Below are positions 26,101 to 37,900 of a stretch of 64,000 bases of DNA, piece by piece. Made by a program: the position numbers and the translations under genes. Each line of letters begins with the position of its first letter. Position 1 is the stretch's first letter. A model generated the notes under the pieces. The model saw nothing but the letters and a program-made list of their open reading frames with translations, did no database searches and had not been told where the DNA came from. The DNA lies in the NCBI GenBank assembly GCA_963402885.1, contig OY727094.1, forward strand, positions 29,266,501 to 29,330,500, read 5' to 3'. This DNA comes from Antedon bifida. Lineage: Eukaryota; Echinodermata; Crinoidea; Comatulida; Antedonidae.

Positions 26101-27169
26101 CTCCGTTCACAAACAAACACAATTATAAAGAGTGCCGCCATATTTATTTTAGGCGTTAGAGTTCCTTAAGCAAGAGCTTAAAGTAATGACATCTGGAATG
26201 AAGAGAACTGGTTATGAGTTCCTTGTGTTGTGCTGGAGAGTCGGTTGCCAAGAAAAACACTTCTACAAGTTGGAAGACTGTTTAAGAATGGGTAATGTTC
26301 GATGCGGAGGCAAATCGATAAAAACAAGCAAGCTGCAAAGACTGTTTAACAATAGGACACCAGGTATATATAATTCGAATAAATGTTTTGATGACTTTGA
26401 GTTATACTGTATATTATTTTATCGGTTTACATGTATTTTGATATATATGATATCGTTGGTGGTCAAGTAGCAGTATTATACTTTTATTTGAAGAAAAATT
26501 AATTAGTTTGTGAGATTCTACAATGCGTTGTATTTTTAATTTCTAGATTCAGAAAGTCAAGGAAAACCTGCAACGTTGATAAAATCAGGTTAGTTTGTTC
26601 ATTCCACGTTTGTTCATTTTCGTATTTGGTAAGTAAAGACATATTTTATATGTTCTGCTTTTGAATGTTTTGTTTTGGCGTCCCTGACACAAGCTTTTGC
26701 TTTTTTGGTGACGCCACCTTTTTGGAAATAAATGTTGATTTTGATTGATTGAAGTCATAAAAGCATATTGTTAGTTGATAATATTGTATTAGGTTCATTA
26801 TACTGTACAATAAAACTAACAATTTTGGTAAATCAAGATTTGTATGTTTTGACATTGGTTACGATACTTACAGATACTGGTAGATGTAGTGGTTATTTAG
26901 ACGATAAACACTTGTACAATTTGGCTAAGCAAATAGGTTCAACTTATTGGCAACCATTGGCAATCGAACTGGGATTTACATGGACAGAAGTACAAAACTT
27001 TGAATGTGATAACAAAACAGTTTCTGGAAGGATTATGGATATGTTAAGTTCTTGGAGGAAACGGCAGACTGAAGTGACAAATCAAGTCGAGGTTATGTAC
27101 AGTGCTTTGAAAGAACAGGGACTTGTAGAAGTTGCGGAGAAAATGCAGAGGAATGCATCAGCAATGTAG
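14115..27169 (+). CDS. Roco protein B: ankyrin repeats, Roc GTPase (degenerate G4), COR, death domain
   Basis: 22 exons: 14115-14137, 15663-15753, 16445-16561, 17177-17275, 17739-17852, 18039-18141, 18264-18429, 18783-18880, 18962-19116, 19344-19436, 19697-19736, 20051-20235, 20694-20801, 21174-21371, 22874-23122, 23867-24058, 24668-24832, 24995-25288, 25789-25872, 26153-26363, 26547-26588, 26874-27169 (TAG). Phases are continuous; 1,040 residues. It aligns exon by exon with Roco A, starting with M-AASKYTA. Ankyrin-like repeats (NGSTPLHWLL) precede Roc: P-loop TGKEGVGKTS, STDGI, WDFAGQPLYYITH. The G4 position reads VGTHSRS where A has VGTHRDN, so the usual Asp is missing. COR follows (IPLKWLQLQRW, LQYMHDIGTVLYF). 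The last exon is a death domain (LAKQIGSTYWQPLAIELGF) of the ankyrin/PIDD-like kind, unlike A. Exons 18962-19736 encode a charged insertion in Roc between G2 and G3. A LINE sits in the intron after 21371. Likely an intracellular signalling scaffold; partners unknown. Confidence 0.9.
15825..16015. repeat. MITE family 3 copy
   Basis: It begins GGAGCTTTCGATTTGCGACG and continues through GACCGATCG and CGCATGCG segments to GGTCGCCGGTTGTTACAAAT, an imperfect complement of the start. Related copies are at 20271-20522 and 62343-62510. It lies in the Roco B intron 15754-16444. Confidence 0.6.
18436..18590. repeat. MITE family 1 copy
   Basis: About 155 bases with inverted termini: ACACTATCAAACTTTATGTG on the left and its complement ending GATAGTGTAGACAGAG on the right. 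The interior has ATGTCCATATATGGACAT and repeated TATCACTACCATATTT. It starts 6 bases after the donor of the Roco B P-loop exon. Confidence 0.85.
20271..20522. repeat. MITE family 3 copy
   Basis: Bounded by GGGAAGCTTTCGATTTGCGA on the left and TCGCAAATCGAAAGCTCCC on the right, which are inverted repeats. An internal inverted pair (GACGTAGTTTGGTTGTCGGT and CGACCGAACTACGTCA) suggests further folding. It lies in the Roco B intron 20236-20693. Confidence 0.85.
21402..22636. repeat. 32-bp perfect inverted repeats flanking the LINE fragment
   Basis: The 32 bases at 21402-21433 are the exact reverse complement of 22605-22636 (core ACACATCTGCGCATGTGT). Similarity fades outward but AAAAGAC is still shared. 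The arms enclose the reverse transcriptase fragment. This could be a fold-back element carrying LINE DNA, or an inverted duplication made during insertion. Confidence 0.85.
21437..22565 (+). mobile_element. 5'-truncated non-LTR retrotransposon, reverse transcriptase C-terminal half
   Basis: An open frame running to TAG at 22480 encodes the C-terminal part of a LINE reverse transcriptase, of the jockey/CR1/Rex-like kind. The recognisable part starts near 21437 at PKLEAYGIKGNLLRW. It continues with GVPQGSVLGPLLFIIYINDL, the catalytic FADD box and the thumb region. Endonuclease and the first RT motifs are missing, so the copy is 5'-truncated and cannot move by itself. After the stop the element ends in short repeats of ATTCAAGTAAG (about 22538-22565), typical of a LINE 3' tail. 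The frame is intact over about 345 codons, so insertion may be fairly recent. It sits in the intron between the Roco B G4 exon and the first COR exon. Confidence 0.9.
26650..26758 (+). repeat. Probable LINE 3' terminal fragment
   Basis: The segment contains TTTTGGCGTCCCTGACACAA and GTGACGCCACC (an imperfect stem). It ends in AATAAATGTTGATTTTG followed by ATTGATTGA repeats. Such short-repeat tails are usual for CR1-like LINEs. No coding sequence remains. Confidence 0.45.
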
Positions 27170-28474
27170 CTACCACCGTAAATGATCACTGTTAAGATTC
27201 GAACTAAATTGTAAACTGACTTTAACTCGTTTAAGCATATTACCAGTAATAGTCAAAAATGTATTTATTACCCGTTTAGTTTTGACACCTCTCGCTTATT
27301 TGACTGCACTGCTGCTCAGAGAGATGCTTATTTGACTGCACTGCTGCTCAGAGAGATGCTTATTTGACTGCACTGCTGCTCAGAGAGATGCTTATTTGAC
27401 TGCATTGAATTTAATCATTAGGTATCCTGGGAAATGCTGTTTCATTACCAGGGAAGAACACTCTTCCCTGATTACACTGTACTTAAAAGAAACAAATGTT
27501 ATTGTATGTTATAACACAGTTCTATTTCATGGAATAACAGCGTGTTTTCAACAAATTCAAACAATAACCTATATCTCGGCGGTTGGTCGAGACGGCTTTT
27601 TATCATTCATCTTCACCCCGTAAATGAATTTTCAGTAATTTCATAATATGTTGCTGTGTACACCTTCGATTCGTCACGGTCTGTTAAAATTACCGCCTTC
27701 TTCGTCTCTACCGTCCCGAAACGGTTGATCTTTCAAAAAATATATGGAAGGTAGGAAAGGTCCGTCGCTTCCTCAAAAGCACAATAATGTGAAGTTAAGT
27801 AGCTGGGACATAATTCTGCAGTATCATTCATAATTTTATTGAAATTTTTACACATTTGTTATAATAATTACCAAACAACAACTATATAATACGAATTAGT
27901 ATTAGACGCATTAAAACACCTTCATTATATACTCAACATGAGCTTGCCACTGGTGACAACTTTATTTTACTATGTACTTAAAAACGTATGTAAAACGTTT
28001 GCTTGAGATATTTGGCACTCGGTTATTGTTTGTTTCCCGGATGTACATGGTTGCACTGTTTGACAGTAACTAGTCAAAATCTACATAATAAATCTCTCAA
28101 AACTATATTATGTGTTTATTATCGTTTTATTACACGGAGAACAGCGTTATTCGTATAATACACAGATCAGACTTCCTATTTCCATGTGCTTGTTGAACCA
28201 CATATCAATAAATAAAATACTAAAAATATGTATTAAACTGCATTGTCTCTATGTCCGGTTTTTATTATTTCTAATCAACACGTCATGTCCTCACGCCTAT
28301 CACGTATGAAACATGGTGGCTACTACTGTGCAGAAGCTATTGTTTATCCTAGGTATTTCTTTTTACAAAAAATGTTTAAGATTTTCCTTCTGTGTTTACT
28401 TTATATAGAATATCCTATTTCAGAAAGTCCTTTATAATACAACAAATATTTAGGCCTTAGTAGCAGTTTCTATT
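27170..28474. other. Intergenic region after Roco B
   Basis: Contains the 32-bp tandem repeat at 27294-27406. The rest is AT-rich with no exon I can support. Confidence 0.5.
27294..27406. repeat. Tandem repeat, 32-bp unit, about 3.5 copies
   Basis: Almost identical copies of a 32-base unit (including GCTTATTTGACTGCACTGCT and CAGAGAGA). It lies 125 bases past the Roco B stop, so it is probably transcribed in the 3' untranslated region. Confidence 0.92.
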
Positions 28475-29083
28475 TCAGGTATCTGTAATAGTAACATCAT
28501 TTGTTAATGAGATTCCAATTCCTTTGAAGTCATCTGCGACACTTTTTATCATGTCACCAGCCTGTCGTCTTGATACAGATTGTACTGATTCAGTTCCTGG
28601 CAATCCTTTGCGTTTAGCATCTAAATCTAATAACGCCTCCATCTTTGCTGCAATTACTCTACACTGTTCTTGTCTTTGTTTTATTTGTGCCAATTTATAA
28701 TCTTTACATGCCTGTAAAATATATAAAAATGAATATAAAACAATACACTGGAACCTGGAATTAAAAGACATTTATATGAAAAGAACAAAACAGTAGTAGG
28801 TAGGATTAATTTTTAGGCCTAGGAATCCTTATCTCCACGCTCGTCGCGCGGTTCTTTCGGCAGTAGACGTACTAACTACGGTTGGCTTTTTTGCAACACA
28901 AACACAAACCTGTCGCCTTTTCTCAGCCTCTTGTTGTTTTATTTGTAATTTTTCTGCACTCATTTTGTAGCCGTTGTTTGCTATGAGTCTTTTGGGAACT
29001 CTTGTTTTGCCATTTTTACCAGAATCATCTAAAATAACGTCAAATGACACGTTTTGAAATTTGTTGCTATGTGTTGTTGACAT
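28475..29083 (-). CDS. Small unrecognised coiled-coil protein
   Basis: Two exons: 29083-28910 and 28711-28475 (TGA), joined phase 0 by a GT-AG intron, giving 136 residues. I do not recognise the family. The N-terminal third is polar (VSFDVILDDSGKNGKTRVPK). The middle is a Lys/Gln/Glu-rich helix likely to form a coiled coil (KLQIKQQEAEKRRQ, then YKLAQIKQRQEQCR and AAKMEALLDLDAKRKG). There is no signal peptide or membrane segment. The start at 29083 is chosen because the peptide before it is hydrophobic and unlike the rest, but an in-frame ATG at 29155 would add 24 residues. It is head-to-head with RMND1 about 0.9 kb away, so they may share a promoter region. Confidence 0.7.
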
Positions 29084-29930
29084 CGCTTTCTGTTTTTGTA
29101 TTTTAAATTGCACAAAAGGTAAACAAGGAAGTACACCGTGACAGGAGCTGACCATTGATTGGTCGATGAACAGACTATGGTAACCACACAGTTGGGTAAC
29201 GCCAAAAATAAGCGAACTGCATTGATCATTTTATGCAACACTTAATTAAAATTAATCATAAGGAGCAAACCAATCAATTTATGAAAAATAACTCAATTAT
29301 TCTGTCTAAATAACACGTAGTACTGGCATGATTCCGTTGAGTTACCGTTATTACTTTTCATGAGTATTCTTTTGACAATAATGGCGTTGCAAACAATATA
29401 TGAGAAATTGGTGGCGCGCTACTTGAAAACAATCGACACGTGAAAATAATCAAAATCAGTTCATATTCTTCAGAAATTTGTGCTAGGCCTAGGTTACATT
29501 TCGTTGCACGTTAATATAAATCTCTCCGTATCTACTACACATAATTTATCCGTAATGCTGTTAGTTTTTGGAAATCATAAATTTTCTTGGCTAGGCCTAG
29601 CCTAGATAGGGCTAGGCCTCCTCTAGCTAGCTATGATAGGGGAGGAGAGTGTAGCTTGTCCCCGCTCGGGCCCTGCCTTGCCTAGCTAGCATGATGCCTA
29701 GCCTAGTTGCCTTGGCCCTACTTACTGGATAACGTTAGGCCTACTAGACGTAGAGTACTACCCATCAACATAATAGGTAGGCCTAGCTAGAGCAAAGCCA
29801 AAAAAAAAAAAATGTTCTTGAATGGAATCTTCAACCCTGTTTCCACAGGCAGTTTAACTTTATTGTTAATTTTTATCTGCATCTGCAGATACATAGCCAT
29901 GGACTCATCAAAGTTTGTTTATTTTTACAG
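29084..29930. other. Divergent intergenic region between the coiled-coil gene and RMND1
   Basis: Likely holds both promoters and the RMND1 5' untranslated exon. The part near 29590-29780 is dense in GCCTAG/AGGCCT words. I see no TATA box or other site I can defend. Confidence 0.4.
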
Positions 29931-29960
29931 ATATTGAGCACTGATTTGAATGCCAACAAC

Positions 29961-32900
29961 ATGTGTTCACTGAAAGTGTTAACTTCCATGTTTTCAAGAA
30001 ACATTACCAGAATACTACAGAACACACCCAATTTGTTTCCTATAAGTAAATATAACACAATAGTATGTTCAAAGTCATCATGGAAACATCATAATCCTGT
30101 TGGTTTATACTACCACCAGCAAAGAAGTGCGTACCAATCACATTGTGCAAAATATAGGAATAGAACAACATTAAAAAACATTTCAACCAAGAATCTTAAC
30201 TCACAAACTCGTCACCTTTCCTCCAAGTCTATAACAAGGAAGGGAAACGAAGATGGGCCAGATGATAAAAACAGGCCAATAGTGTTTGCGATGACTGTTA
30301 AAAAAGGCAAAAGTAACCGAACTAATCAGAAAGGACAGAAACTAAAGGGTGCAAAACACAGGACAAAGAAACCAGCTAGATTGGCCTTGGATACACAGGT
30401 ATTATAGGTATAGAAAGATGAATTGGTTTCCAGCCTTAGTAGGACATTGTCATATATCAACCAGAAGGCAGGGAAGCTGCTTTATTCTTTCTCATAATTT
30501 TTTTCCCAAGCACTTTCATTAATAATATTGATTTTTAGCATATGCAAAACTTATGTTCTTTTTTCTAGGGCCTTGGAGTAGTGACTGCTTATTCTACAGC
30601 TGAAGAGTACAACCTGGAACACCTAAGCCTAGATCTACAAGCGCAGGGTTTGTTCAGAGAAGCTTACATGCCTCCAGGTTAATAAGTTCTTTCTAGCATT
30701 TAAAAAAAAAAATGTAGGTAAATTTCAAAAGATAACCATAAGTGAATTATTCACTATCCTTAAAGGTGGCAATCCTGTTCTCAAGACACAACACAACATA
30801 TGTACACAAGATGCTCTACATAAACAATAAATAAAAAGTTTTTCCAGTATTGTTGTACTGTATACATATACTATAAGTCAATTGTACTCAAAAGCAGACA
30901 GTGACCTCTCAAATCTTCCAATAATCAATAAAATAAAAAAATAAAAAAATCATTTTCCTGATATTTCGCATCCTCATACTAGTGTGCAATTTTCATTTTC
31001 TTCATTTTTTTATATGGATATTTATTTTTAACCTGAAAATAAATAGTTATCTCTTCTGTTTCTTAGATTCCCAAGATGTCCTTCATATGCAATTCCTTAA
31101 TATATCTGGTGAAAGAGATGAAGAACCAAGGGAGATCTTTCTGTTTAGAGAGGGCTCTGTTGTCTTTTGGAACGTACCTGAGCTAGTGGTACGTAATTTT
31201 TTTTAAAGCCACACGATCACAACTACTGTACATATATAGCAAAGTTTTTATTTCTGAAAAAAAGAGAGTTGGATGGTTACTTGTGATTCTGTTTTTTATT
31301 TGTTTTTTTAATATTTTCTTTTGTAGATTAAAGGTGTAATAAGGACAATAACAAAACATGAATCACAGGCATATGAGATTGCCTTAGTGACTTGGGAAAA
31401 TGAACAAATGAGTTACACGTATGATAGGTAAGCATAATTCTACTACTGTTATTCGAATATCATATTTTACACCATACCTTAACCTGCTTATAAAGTAAAC
31501 ATTCTGCCTGAATTTTGAAAACTGTATCTAACTAACAAATCAAGTTTAAGATGTACAGTATTGTCTCCCAAAAACATGAAAAATGAAGGTTATTTAATAA
31601 AATTAGACTTTGAATAAGGCATTTTGTAGTTTTAACAAAATTAATCACTTCTGCAAAAACAAAAAATAATGTTTTCACTTATAAAATGACAAAATAAACG
31701 GTTAAATTCAACCAAAAACCCATTGGCTGGCAGCCAATTTGAATATTCTTTTCTTTGAATTACAATTTTTTCAGGTAAATAATTGTTTAGTATGTGACAC
31801 TAAAATGGCATATTTAACAAATATAAATGTAAACAAATATTTGTCAGGTGGAAATATATCTTTAAGGTGTACAATTTTATAAATAATGAATTGTATTTTG
31901 TTTCTCTTATAGTGATGCCACTAGAATTGCAGACGCTGATACCATTATTATACATGAAGACAACAGTCCGGAAAGAACAGTTTTAGAAAAATTTGCCTTT
32001 TCAAATGCCCTTGCGCTATCTGGTAAGTGTATAGTTATATATATAAGTTATCTCTCTGTTCAATGTGTGCTGAAAATAATGGAATTCAACTACTAATCAG
32101 GGGCGGATTCAAGGAAGGCCCAGCCAACCCGGACCCCCTCTAAATTTCACAAAATGTAATGCAAGAGATAGGACATTACAATGTTCAGCACTTCATTTCA
32201 TCTCTACTTTTAGGCCCTGGGTCCACCTATTTCAAAATCCTGGAGCTGCCACTGCTAATTTGTTATTTGCTGCTATACCCTATTTAGCAACCAGGTTTTC
32301 ATAGAGGCATGTATGTAAAAATCAATAATGATATCTCATTGAATGGCGTAAATGAGCTAAATGCAACTTATTTTCCATTTGCGTTCCTATTTCTAATTTC
32401 TTGCATATTTTTGTTTGTCATATAATATTTATATCTTTATTTAATAAGTGAAATTAGCTATTTGGGAGTGGTCTCTGGATAAGTTTGTGACTTCTATAGA
32501 ATGGGTTCCAGATGTAAGTATAGATATTGTTGTTTTTCCATCTGAATTATATTTGTTAAATAATAAAGTTAATTGTTTCTAGTACTTAGGGGAGAGAGAG
32601 ATGAGTTCTAAAAAAGATGATTGTTTTGTTGCCAAAATACTACTGTAGAGAATTTCTATTAGGGTTGCTTAGTTAGACGATGATAAAGAAACAACCACAT
32701 CCTGCAGCTAGATTCTTCCACCTTCTATTTGTTTGTTCATACTAACTGGAAGCCCTTAATGTTCTTTCAGAATTTGAAAGCTGGAAAAAAACTGAAAATG
32801 AGCAAAGAACAAGTACTGAGAAAGCTAGGGGAGCTGTTTAGTTTACGTCATCGAATCAACTTGACCTCTGACCTGCTTATCTCTCCCGATTTTTACTGGA

Positions 32901-34112
32901 ATCGTGATGATTTGGAGCTGATGTTTACCAAAACGTGTAACTTTCTTAGCATATCAAGAAGAACTAAAGTAGGAACAAGCCTGAAATACTATAGTTATAT
33001 TCTATATTTCTCACTAACAGATTCCATAATCTTCAAAATTTATCAATTATTTTCCAGTATATCATTCATTCATCATTCATTCGTTTATTCAATAAATATT
33101 CTCCACACATATATTAAAAATACATAAAACAATAATTATATTAACACGTACGATAATAATTAATAAAACATAGTATGTGTTGAAGGAAACTTATATAAGT
33201 ATAAAACTTTATGCTTGCAATTTTATACAGTATATCTATTTCAAATTTACAAATAAAAAAAATAAAATGCATGGTTTTTTTCAAAAACATATATTACATT
33301 GTCTTCTATATTCATCTTTTTTAGGTATTAAATGAAAAGCTAAATCATTGTTCAGAGCTTGTAGAACTAATGCGGACACACTTGAATGAACAGCATTCAT
33401 TTAGGTTGGAGTGGATGATAATTGCACTGATTACTGTTGAGGTAAGGATGGTATTGACTGCCTAGCCAACCCAGATCTTCCAAGGGTTTTTTAATAGGAG
33501 GCTTTCGATGACCTAAGATGATCTATTCTGCCAACTGGTGGTTTCTAGGTCAGACCACGACTGACCACACATTAATGTGTAGGTTATCGCTAATCGCAAG
33601 CTTCATATAAAAATAGATGTTGTTAACATTCATTGACAAATCACATTTTTAATTGCATTTCCCTGATAAGTATGTACTACATGGGCACTGGTTGTAAAAC
33701 AGAAAATACACATCCACACTACAGTGTAACAATCTCACTATTGGTGTGTGGGATGTTTATTGTTCCATGCCCATTTGAGTTGTGGGGAACAAATACTGCA
33801 ACTAAGTTGTTTTACAGTTTATACTGTATTTTCATTGTAAAGCTCTGTCTAAACTATCAAACTTTATGTGAAAAAGAAAATGTGATGTGCCCATACATGG
33901 ACATGATGATGTCATATCACATATTTGTGTTACATAAAGTGTAGATAGAGCTTTATACATTTTATTTCTATTTCTGCTAGGTTATCTTTGAATTTGTGCA
34001 TTATATCAAGATGTACGTACAGGAGCAAGTAGACCAAACCAAACTACACCGTGAACATTATGAGGAGCCAAAGAAAGAAATTAACAGGCATAATAAAAGC
34101 ATGGCCAAATAA
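29961..34112 (+). CDS. RMND1: RMND1 homologue, mitochondrial translation factor (DUF155 family)
   Basis: Exons: 29961-30398 (the exon begins at 29931 after an acceptor), 30569-30677, 31067-31188, 31327-31427, 31913-32022, 32449-32513, 32771-32968, 33325-33441, 33981-34112 (TAA). 463 residues in continuous frame, near the roughly 450 of vertebrate RMND1. The N-terminus is rich in Ser, Arg and Lys with few acids, fitting mitochondrial import. The conserved domain is clear: [64 protein letters not shown] and [19 protein letters not shown] text near the end. A hydrophobic stretch ([17 protein letters not shown]) is the C-terminal membrane anchor. In vertebrates RMND1 is an inner-membrane protein supporting mitochondrial ribosomes. 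A MITE lies in the last intron. Confidence 0.95.
32097..32256. repeat. Probable MITE family 4 copy
   Basis: Ends AGGGGCGGATTCAAGG and CCTGGAGCTGCCACTG are imperfect inverted repeats. Similar words occur at 14446-14510 (AGCGGATCCAGGTGGGG) and 35516-35572 (ATTTCAAAATCCTGGA), suggesting related fragments. It lies in an RMND1 intron. Confidence 0.5.
33498..33608. repeat. Degenerate MITE family 3 copy
   Basis: Left end AGGAGGCTTTCGATGACC and right end GCTAATCGCAAGCTTC are imperfect inverted repeats resembling the family 3 termini. It lies in the last RMND1 intron. Confidence 0.45.
33838..33955. repeat. MITE family 1 copy
   Basis: Left AAAGCTCTGTCTAAACTATC and right AAGTGTAGATAGAGCTTTA termini are inverted repeats. 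The interior has CCATACATGGACATGATGAT. A short version of the family, in the last RMND1 intron. Confidence 0.85.
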
Positions 34113-34913
34113 TAGTAATATTCTGTTTGTCGCTTCCTGTGAGTTGTTTACTGTAGGATCATACCATTTAATCCAAATAATAGTAAAAGTAATATTCTGT
34201 CTATGAGATTAAGTTGGTCGCTTCCAAGTTGATCGTACCATTTTCATTGTAGGATCATACCATTTCCATCGCAGACAGATCCAGAGTATGTGATCTTAAT
34301 TTTTACCTAAATGTTGGTTTTAATACAAATTATATTCGCTTTTTTTGATGATGGAATTGTTCCTAATTTGACCATTAGGTGATTTATAAATATATCCCTC
34401 CAATAGCATTATTACTGAATATTTTAAAACTATGAAACTAAATGTATATAAGATTAAATTATAAATATTGCTGTGTCAAAGGTCAAATACATGGTCAGTT
34501 TTATTGTCAAGGGTGTTTACACACAATTTATGCTATAAAATAAAGATAGAAATAAATGAAAATACAAATATATTTAATCTGATTTTTTTTATTTGTTATG
34601 CTCTCTTTATACATACTTATGACTTATTACGTTATATTTCATACTTTATTTACAGTATTCTCTAAAAAACATTAAAATGATGATTTGTTAAATATTATTA
34701 CATAGATAGGGTAAATTGCAATATAGATTTGGACGGATTATTATTTATTTTGAATGATTCTATTATACATACATAAATATTACAGATAAAAATCACAGAG
34801 ATAGTTAGTTTAGTACATTATACTTTATTAATACCTGTATATGTCGCAGAAAACTGTTTAGTAATATTACATAGAACTGAAAAGAGTTTAGTTTATTTCA
34901 ATAGTGCTATGCT
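34113..34913. other. Convergent 3' regions of RMND1 and TEKT1
   Basis: AT-rich DNA between two tail-to-tail genes. AATAAA near 34542 could serve RMND1. TTTATT near 34890 and 34826 could be the complement of a TEKT1 polyadenylation signal. Nothing else seen. Confidence 0.45.
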
Positions 34914-37900
34914 TTAGAATTTTTTTATAAAGATGCTTTTTCGAATTCCCATGCAGTTGGCTTCATCGATGTTGAGTGTGTTTGATTTGACGTCAATGTC
35001 TTCCTCTAAACGAAGCTGGTTACGTATCAGGCCTTTGAGTTCCATTTCTGCTTGCGCTAGAGTTTCTTGGAGGCGCTTCACATTCGTATCTATTTCAGAC
35101 ACTTCATTGATAAGACGGTACTGCACTGGGTCACGGCACAATTCAACGTTCGGCCGTGTAGCACGTGCATTTAACCTAGTCTCGGATAACTTCATTGGTC
35201 CAACTTTATCATCGATAGATTTCTGTAATTTCTCAATGTTTCCCTCCATGTCTCGTATTTGACCAAGGACCTAATAAAAGAATCAAGATTTTATTAGAAT
35301 TATGTTAATAAACAGATTTGTGGGAGCACTTAATCAAAACCCACCTTTAAGCTCTGTCTACACTATCAAACTTTATAGTGACAAAAAAATGTGATGTGCC
35401 CATAATATAGACACGATGTCATATCACTACCATATTTGGGCACATCCCACTTTTTTTTGTCAAACTAGTTTGAAAGTGTAGACAGCTGTACAATGCAAGT
35501 TCAGCACTTCATTTAACCATGCTGTCAACCCCCTCCCCCATTTCAAAATCCTGGATACATCACTGGATTCTTATTCTTGGTAAAGACTACTAACAGACAA
35601 TACTTTACAGCTGAGCAGCAAACATGCCCTACCCTGCCTAGGTGAGCTTGCACCTGCATCTAAATGAAGGTATTCATTGTTTAATATGTTTTCCAAAGAA
35701 GTGGCCCATGGGAGGACAGGGAGTAACCCTTGGAGCCTATGATCATTCAGCACTGTACTTTACTGCAAACATGACCTACCCTGCCTAGGTGAGCTTCTAG
35801 CTTGCTCTTAGCAGTTGCTGTCTCCTCAATTCTCTTATCAAACGCCAGGTTTGTGTCATCAACTTGTTGCTGCATGTCGTTGGCTGTCGTCGTCAGGATA
35901 CTATCAATGATGCTTCTTAAATCCACTGCACACTTCCTTTGTTTTTCTGCTTTGGTAATGTTTTCATCTGAAAAGTCTTGCCAACTCTCTGGTGTTACAG
36001 AGCTGTAATTATAATGTATTAAGAAATATTAATATTATGTCATCGTGTTATGATGATGGCTATTAATTAGTCAGATGTTTGCCCTACTCTGACGAAATTT
36101 ATACCAAGAACATTACGAAATTTATACTTTATTAAATTATATCAAGTACATTGAGAATGGTCATTCTTGGGTGGGATGCAAACACACAACCTCCAGACCT
36201 GGCATTCATACGAGCTTACGCTGATGGCTAGGGGTTAGATTCGAGACCAAGTAAGCAGCGGGTACAGTACTGCACCAACTGGATTGTAATTGTTTGTAAC
36301 TACTGACCAATTACTCAATGCCCTGATGATACTAATACTACAAGCAATAATATAATGGCTATTGTAATGACGTTTGGTAATAGTTGTTGTTCAATTTCAC
36401 CTGTTGTACTGGTGATAAATAATGTGAATACTGATCCAGTAAGGCTAATACTGTAGGTACAGTGCCCTTGGATTAAAAGTACAGTACTGTACACAGTGAA
36501 ACTACTTTCTCTGGTAGATACTAAAATGACTATGATGAATAAAGTTTAGTTTCAGCAATCTGAAACATTCTTGGGATATGGATATTAAGGAAGTGTGTTC
36601 TGAGGGGAACTTACTTTGCTTCGATCTTCGCCGATCCGGGGGCTGACCTTAATCCTGAATGATCATCTCTTAACTCACGACAATCTCCGTCTATGCTCAG
36701 AGCTTGGAATTTGTCTTTGAGGTCTTTTTCAAGATAATACTTCTTCGATCTCATGACCCTTATTTGCTCTGTTGTCTGCTCCAGTGTACGCTGTAACAGC
36801 GCCATCACCCCTTGAATCACTTCACGCTCTTTAATCAGATTTTTCTGCACGTCATCGTGAACTAAGTCTATTGCAACACGACTCTCTCTGTATAAACAGT
36901 AAAATTGAAAGTTAGTAACTAATATTATTGAAACTGGAAATAATGTTTTAATGAATTAATCATTCATGGCTGCAGGACACAGCTAATAATGTTAGGAAGG
37001 AAATAAGCAAATATGTCTATAATTTTATTTCAATATTTTATTTTTTGGAGTGCACACCATTGGTTGGGAGTGCACACCAGATTTGAACCCTACATTTCAA
37101 ATTTATTTATACAGTATGATGTCGCTGATGCTAGCTACCATGAGACTTTTCTGATTGGTGTTTTAATTAATTGCAGTAGTAGTAGGATTTTATAAGACCA
37201 ATTTACACACACAAGTGGAAACAGTAAGCGGAAACGTAAACCAGCGTGCCTCTTGTTCAACGTAGAATCTGTATCTATCCTGAGTGGGTTTCCACACAAC
37301 AGCCTGTTCGCTCCGCGTTTTATGTAAATCGCCATATTCTACATTCTTAGTCAGAGACTTATGATGAAAATGTGTCTTACCTATTTGCTAGGCACTGAGT
37401 TACAATTGCGAGTGGTTCTTTACAGGCCTCAAAGGCACTTTCCAATCTAGTCTTGTAAGCTAGAAGCATATCAATCTCCTGTTTACTGTCATCTAGTTTA
37501 CGATCTAACTCATCTTTCCAAAATGTAACATCATCTATTCTTTGATCTGGAAATAAAATATAAACATTAAAACTGATTCTGCTGCATTTTCAAACAAAAT
37601 TAAAAACTTAATTATTGATAATCCATTTATAGGTCTAGGGGATTTACTGTGGATAATAAGGAGATACTAATTGACAAAAAAAAAACAGACAAAAATAAAT
37701 TTTAAATAGAATGAACACGCATCACATTTTATTGAATATTCTTGGGGAAATATAGGCTTATGACATCAAATCACTATTTCACAACATCATGCAGTACATG
37801 CTTTTTAATTAAAGTCTAGGCCTAGTCAAATAAAATAAATTAGCCTAAATACTGTAACCTTTTATTTTTCACATGTACCTTACTAACTATTTACTAGCTG

